Assembly (NCBI GenBank): GCA_029976905.1
Contig: JAPOLW010000176.1
Coordinates: forward strand, 1 to 7,409
Length of the DNA: 7,409 nucleotides
Source of the DNA: a bacterium
Lineage (GTDB): Bacteria > Desulfobacterota > Binatia > UBA12015
Reading direction: 5' to 3'
Below, in pieces: positions 5,294-7,409 of the stretch. Position 1 is the stretch's first letter. Each line of letters begins with the position of its first letter. The notes below the pieces were generated by a model. It saw only the letters and a program-made list of their open reading frames with translations. It was not told the origin of the DNA and did not search any database. The position numbers were made by a program, and so were the translations under genes.

Positions 5294-6478
5294 TCAGGCG
5301 ACCTCGAATAGACCCGCGGCACCCATGCCGCCACCGACGCACATTGTGATGACGGCGTACTTCGCTCCACGCCGCTTCCCTTCGATCAACGCGTGACCCA
5401 CCATGCGAGATCCACTCATCCCGTAGGGATGGCCGATCGAGATCGAGCCACCGTTCACGTTCAGACGCTCGTCGGGAATACCCAGCTTGTCGCGGCAGTA
5501 GAGAACCTGGCAGGCGAAGGCTTCGTTGAGCTCCCAGAGATCGATGTCGTCCATCTTCAGGCCGTTGCGCTCGAGCAGCTTGGGCACCGCGTAGATCGGA
5601 CCGATTCCCATCTCGTCGGGTTCACAGCCCGCGACCGCCATGCCCCGGTAGATCCCCAGAGGCTCCAGGCCACGCTGTTCGGCCTGCTTCGCCTCCATGA
5701 GGACGCAGACCGAAGCGCCATCGGAAAGCTGGCTCGCATTGCCCGCAGTGACGAATCCCCCCTCCCCGCGCACCGGCTGCAGCTTGGCGAGCCCCTCGGC
5801 GGTCGTGCCCGGGCGATTGCACTCGTCCCCGGAGATGGTCACGGTCTCGGTCGACGTCTCACCGGTCTCCTTGTTGGTGACCAGCTTCTGCACGGTCATC
5901 TCGACCAGCTCGTCCGCGAATTTCCCGGCCTCCTGGGCGGCCGCCGTACGCTGCTGGCTGGCCAACGAAAGCTCGTCCTGCGACTCCCGCGAAACGCCAT
6001 AGCGTTTGGAGACCACCTCGGCGGTATCGATCATCGCCATGTAGACGGCGGGCGCCTTCTCCAGGACGTGCGGATCGGCGTTCTTGTGGGAGTTCATGTG
6101 CTGGTTCTGCACGAGGCTGATCGACTCGACACCGCCGGCGACCACCGTCTGCATGCCGTCGACCACAATCTGCTTGGCCGCCATCGAGATGCTCATGAGA
6201 CCCGACGAGCATTGCCGATCGACGGTCTGCCCGGCGATGCCCACCGGCAGGCCCGCGGCAACGACCGATTGGCGGGCGACGTTGAAACCAGTGGTGCCTT
6301 GTTGCAGGGCGCATCCGAGGATGACGTCATCGATCTCCCCCGGGTCGACCTTCGCCCGTCGCACCGCTTCGGCCAACGCCGGCGCGACGAGGCTTGGTCC
6401 TTCGGTGTTGTTGAATGCACCACGGTACGATTTGCCCAGCGGCGTCCGGGCGGTGGATACGACGACAGCTTCTCTCAT
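5294..6478 (-). CDS. Thiolase family protein (acetyl-CoA C-acetyltransferase / 3-ketoacyl-CoA thiolase)
   Basis: This cytosolic enzyme of 394 residues would cleave 3-ketoacyl-CoA with CoA, or condense two acyl-CoAs. All catalytic features are present: VDRQCSSGL with nucleophile Cys90, NEAFA (Asn318), GGSISIGHPYGMSGSR with His350, and TMCVGGGMGAAGLFEVA with Cys380 near the C-terminus. The length is normal for the family. GHPYGMSG in place of the common GHPLGASG is a known variant in degradative-type thiolases. The start is the ATG at 6478, as AAAGGAG (minus strand of 6485-6491) lies 6 bases upstream and MREAVVVSTARTP is the canonical thiolase N-terminus. The open frame continues about 85 codons further upstream, but that is overlap with the neighbouring gene's DNA. 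It is followed after 23 bp by the LLM oxidoreductase and preceded by a DsbA/HCCA-like gene. A beta-oxidation-like or ring-cleavage role is likely; direction and chain length cannot be told. Confidence 0.96.
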   Translation of the reverse strand: MREAVVVSTARTPLGKSYRGAFNNTEGPSLVAPALAEAVRRAKVDPGEIDDVILGCALQQGTTGFNVARQSVVAAGLPVGIAGQTVDRQCSSGLMSISMAAKQIVVDGMQTVVAGGVESISLVQNQHMNSHKNADPHVLEKAPAVYMAMIDTAEVVSKRYGVSRESQDELSLASQQRTAAAQEAGKFADELVEMTVQKLVTNKETGETSTETVTISGDECNRPGTTAEGLAKLQPVRGEGGFVTAGNASQLSDGASVCVLMEAKQAEQRGLEPLGIYRGMAVAGCEPDEMGIGPIYAVPKLLERNGLKMDDIDLWELNEAFACQVLYCRDKLGIPDERLNVNGGSISIGHPYGMSGSRMVGHALIEGKRRGAKYAVITMCVGGGMGAAGLFEVA

Positions 6479-6499
6479 GCTTTGCTCCTTTGGGATTGG

Positions 6500-6536
6500 A
6501 AAAACGTTGATGCGGCGCGGTCGCAACCGTCGCCGC
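6500..6536 (-). terminator. Strong stem-loop with downstream T-run between the DsbA-like gene and the thiolase
   Basis: On the minus strand GCGGCG-A-CGGT, loop TGCG, ACCG-CGCCGC forms a ten-pair stem with one bulged A (6512-6536). Seven bases later comes TTTTT (6504-6500). The stop of the DsbA-like gene (6544) is just upstream and the thiolase ribosome binding site (6485-6491) just downstream. The T-run is not directly adjacent to the stem, so this may be a partial terminator or an attenuator/processing stem rather than a full stop. If it terminates, the thiolase needs its own promoter. Confidence 0.5.
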
Positions 6537-6543
6537 TCGAAAC

Positions 6544-7409
6544 CTACGCGCGGTCGGCCTCCGCGGTGGAGGCAGCAAGCCGGCGCGCAAGTTCCTGCTC
6601 GACGAGCCAGATGCGGTCCTGGCCCCAGGTCGCGAATTCGGGGAACCCTCCTCCGGCGACGATGCGAAAGCTGGGGACGCCCCAGAGGCCGGCGGCGAAC
6701 ATGGCCTCCCGGTTCGCCTCGAGCTCGGGGCGCCACTCCTCCTTACCGAGATGCACGCGGGCCTCGTCCCAGATCAGCCCGGCCCGCTCGGCGATCTGCC
6801 GGAGTCCGGCCTCCGAGCCGGCGTCGATGCCGTCGGCGAAAACCCCACGCGAGAAGGACAGTAGGTACTCGGCGGCCCGCCCCCGCGCGCGCGCATGCGG
6901 GAAGAGGGAAAACCCGCGTTCGACCGGCTCCCCCAGAGGATCACACATGAGGCCGAAGCGAACCCCTTCCCGTTCGGCCTCCCGCCTGGTGTCGCGCATG
7001 ATGTAGAGCGACTTGTAGAACGGGATGGTCATACCGCGCATGAGCATCGGCAGGACGGGCCGCAGCCGCAGTTCGATGTCGAAGCGTCGCGGCAGGTCGA
7101 AGACACGCTCCATCGAAATCGACGTATAGGGGCTGCGCAGCGACGGAAAATACTCCAGCACCGGCTGCACTCCGGCCGCGCGCCCCGCAGAGACCACCGG
7201 TTCGGGTCGGCCGACCAGCATGGGCGCGTCCTGGTGGTGGCGGTAGAGACCGAGTCCCCGGAGCCTCGCCTCGAGGTGGTCGAGGCGGTCGACTCCCCAG
7301 TACCATTCGCCCCCATAGTAGAAGGTCCCGCCCGAGTAGTGGCCGAGCTTGCGCCGTCGTGCGCTTCCTTCCTCGACGGCCGCGCGTACGGTCGCGTCGT
7401 CGGCCGGCG
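6544..7409 (-). CDS. DsbA-family / 2-hydroxychromene-2-carboxylate isomerase-like protein, two thioredoxin-fold domains (N-terminus outside the window)
   Basis: The visible 287 residues are the C-terminal part of a protein whose start lies beyond the right edge; the frame is open to base 7409. The second domain begins around visible residue 78 with VLEYFPSLRSPYTSIS. This is the first strand and active-site loop of DSBA/kappa-GST proteins, where SPY stands in place of the CxxC of true DsbA, as in HCCA isomerases. It then has a large helical insert, PFYKSLYIMRDTRREAE, GVPSFRIV (cis-proline loop) and WGQDRIWLVEQEL, the family's C-terminal GQDR motif. The residues before it, GHYSGGTFYYGGEWYWGVDRLDHLEARL, look like the same C-terminal motif of a first, upstream domain, so the protein is a tandem duplication. 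HCCA isomerases use glutathione in naphthalene-type breakdown. This one is a divergent relative, so a glutathione-linked isomerase or reductase is inferred. It lies 65 bp before the thiolase. Confidence 0.8.
   Translation of the reverse strand, partial: PADDATVRAAVEEGSARRRKLGHYSGGTFYYGGEWYWGVDRLDHLEARLRGLGLYRHHQDAPMLVGRPEPVVSAGRAAGVQPVLEYFPSLRSPYTSISMERVFDLPRRFDIELRLRPVLPMLMRGMTIPFYKSLYIMRDTRREAEREGVRFGLMCDPLGEPVERGFSLFPHARARGRAAEYLLSFSRGVFADGIDAGSEAGLRQIAERAGLIWDEARVHLGKEEWRPELEANREAMFAAGLWGVPSFRIVAGGGFPEFATWGQDRIWLVEQELARRLAASTAEADRA

Noticed and set aside
5271..5342. N-terminal extension of the LLM oxidoreductase
   Set aside because: The 24 added residues are Arg-rich and overlap the thiolase 3' end; MKLGLS at 5270 is the expected first barrel strand and has its own ribosome binding site.
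6479..6736. N-terminal extension of the thiolase frame
   Set aside because: The extra residues are Arg/Pro/Gly-rich, overlap the end of the DsbA-like gene and precede a perfect ribosome binding site and the canonical thiolase N-terminus at 6478.
5393..7006. Open frame of 537 codons on the plus strand opposite the thiolase and DsbA-like genes
   Set aside because: It mirrors the thiolase codons, is rich in His/Arg/Asp without any motif, and ends in low-complexity Ser/Arg/Pro sequence, so it is a shadow frame.

Overview
The window is high-GC bacterial DNA with tightly packed genes, little intergenic space and several antiparallel gene overlaps. The gene set suggests a proteobacterium in the broad sense or a related phylum (a gammaproteobacterial, myxococcal or Binatota-like lineage). 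It includes a LolD/YbbA-type ABC ATPase divergent from a TesA-type esterase, glutathione/thioredoxin-fold enzymes, a thiolase and an F420-type luciferase-like oxidoreductase. No RNA gene, CRISPR array, insertion sequence or phage gene is visible. No stretch of 300 bases lacks a gene.

Left part (1-1106): the start of a YbbA/LolD-like ABC ATPase gene on the minus strand is head-to-head with a GDSL esterase gene (tesA-like) on the plus strand. Their start codons overlap by about 10 bp. This pairing is the classic ybbA/tesA arrangement of proteobacteria. The ABC reading frame stops resembling an ABC protein at about position 118. From there to the window edge it reads as something like the N-terminus of a eukaryotic beta-adaptin. 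This is most likely a chimeric assembly join and is the strangest signal in the window.

Middle (1075-2453): a small membrane-anchored glutaredoxin-like protein (minus) overlaps the tesA tail. It is divergent from a plus-strand double-hotdog acyl thioesterase-like protein. The thioesterase gene ends at a GC-rich hairpin shared with the convergent operon on its right.

Right part (2454-7409): five minus-strand genes read right to left. They are a duplicated DsbA/HCCA-isomerase-like protein (N-terminus beyond the window), a thiolase, an Rv3520c-like F420-dependent LLM oxidoreductase, a long divergent GST-fold protein and a Nu-class YfcG-like GST. Spacings are 65, 23, about 111 and 7 bp. A strong stem-loop lies between the first two genes and another between the third and fourth, so the cluster may be two or three transcription units. 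Thiolase, LLM flavin/F420 enzyme and kappa/Nu-type glutathione enzymes together suggest breakdown or modification of a CoA-linked or cyclic/hydrophobic substrate. The substrate cannot be read from the sequence.
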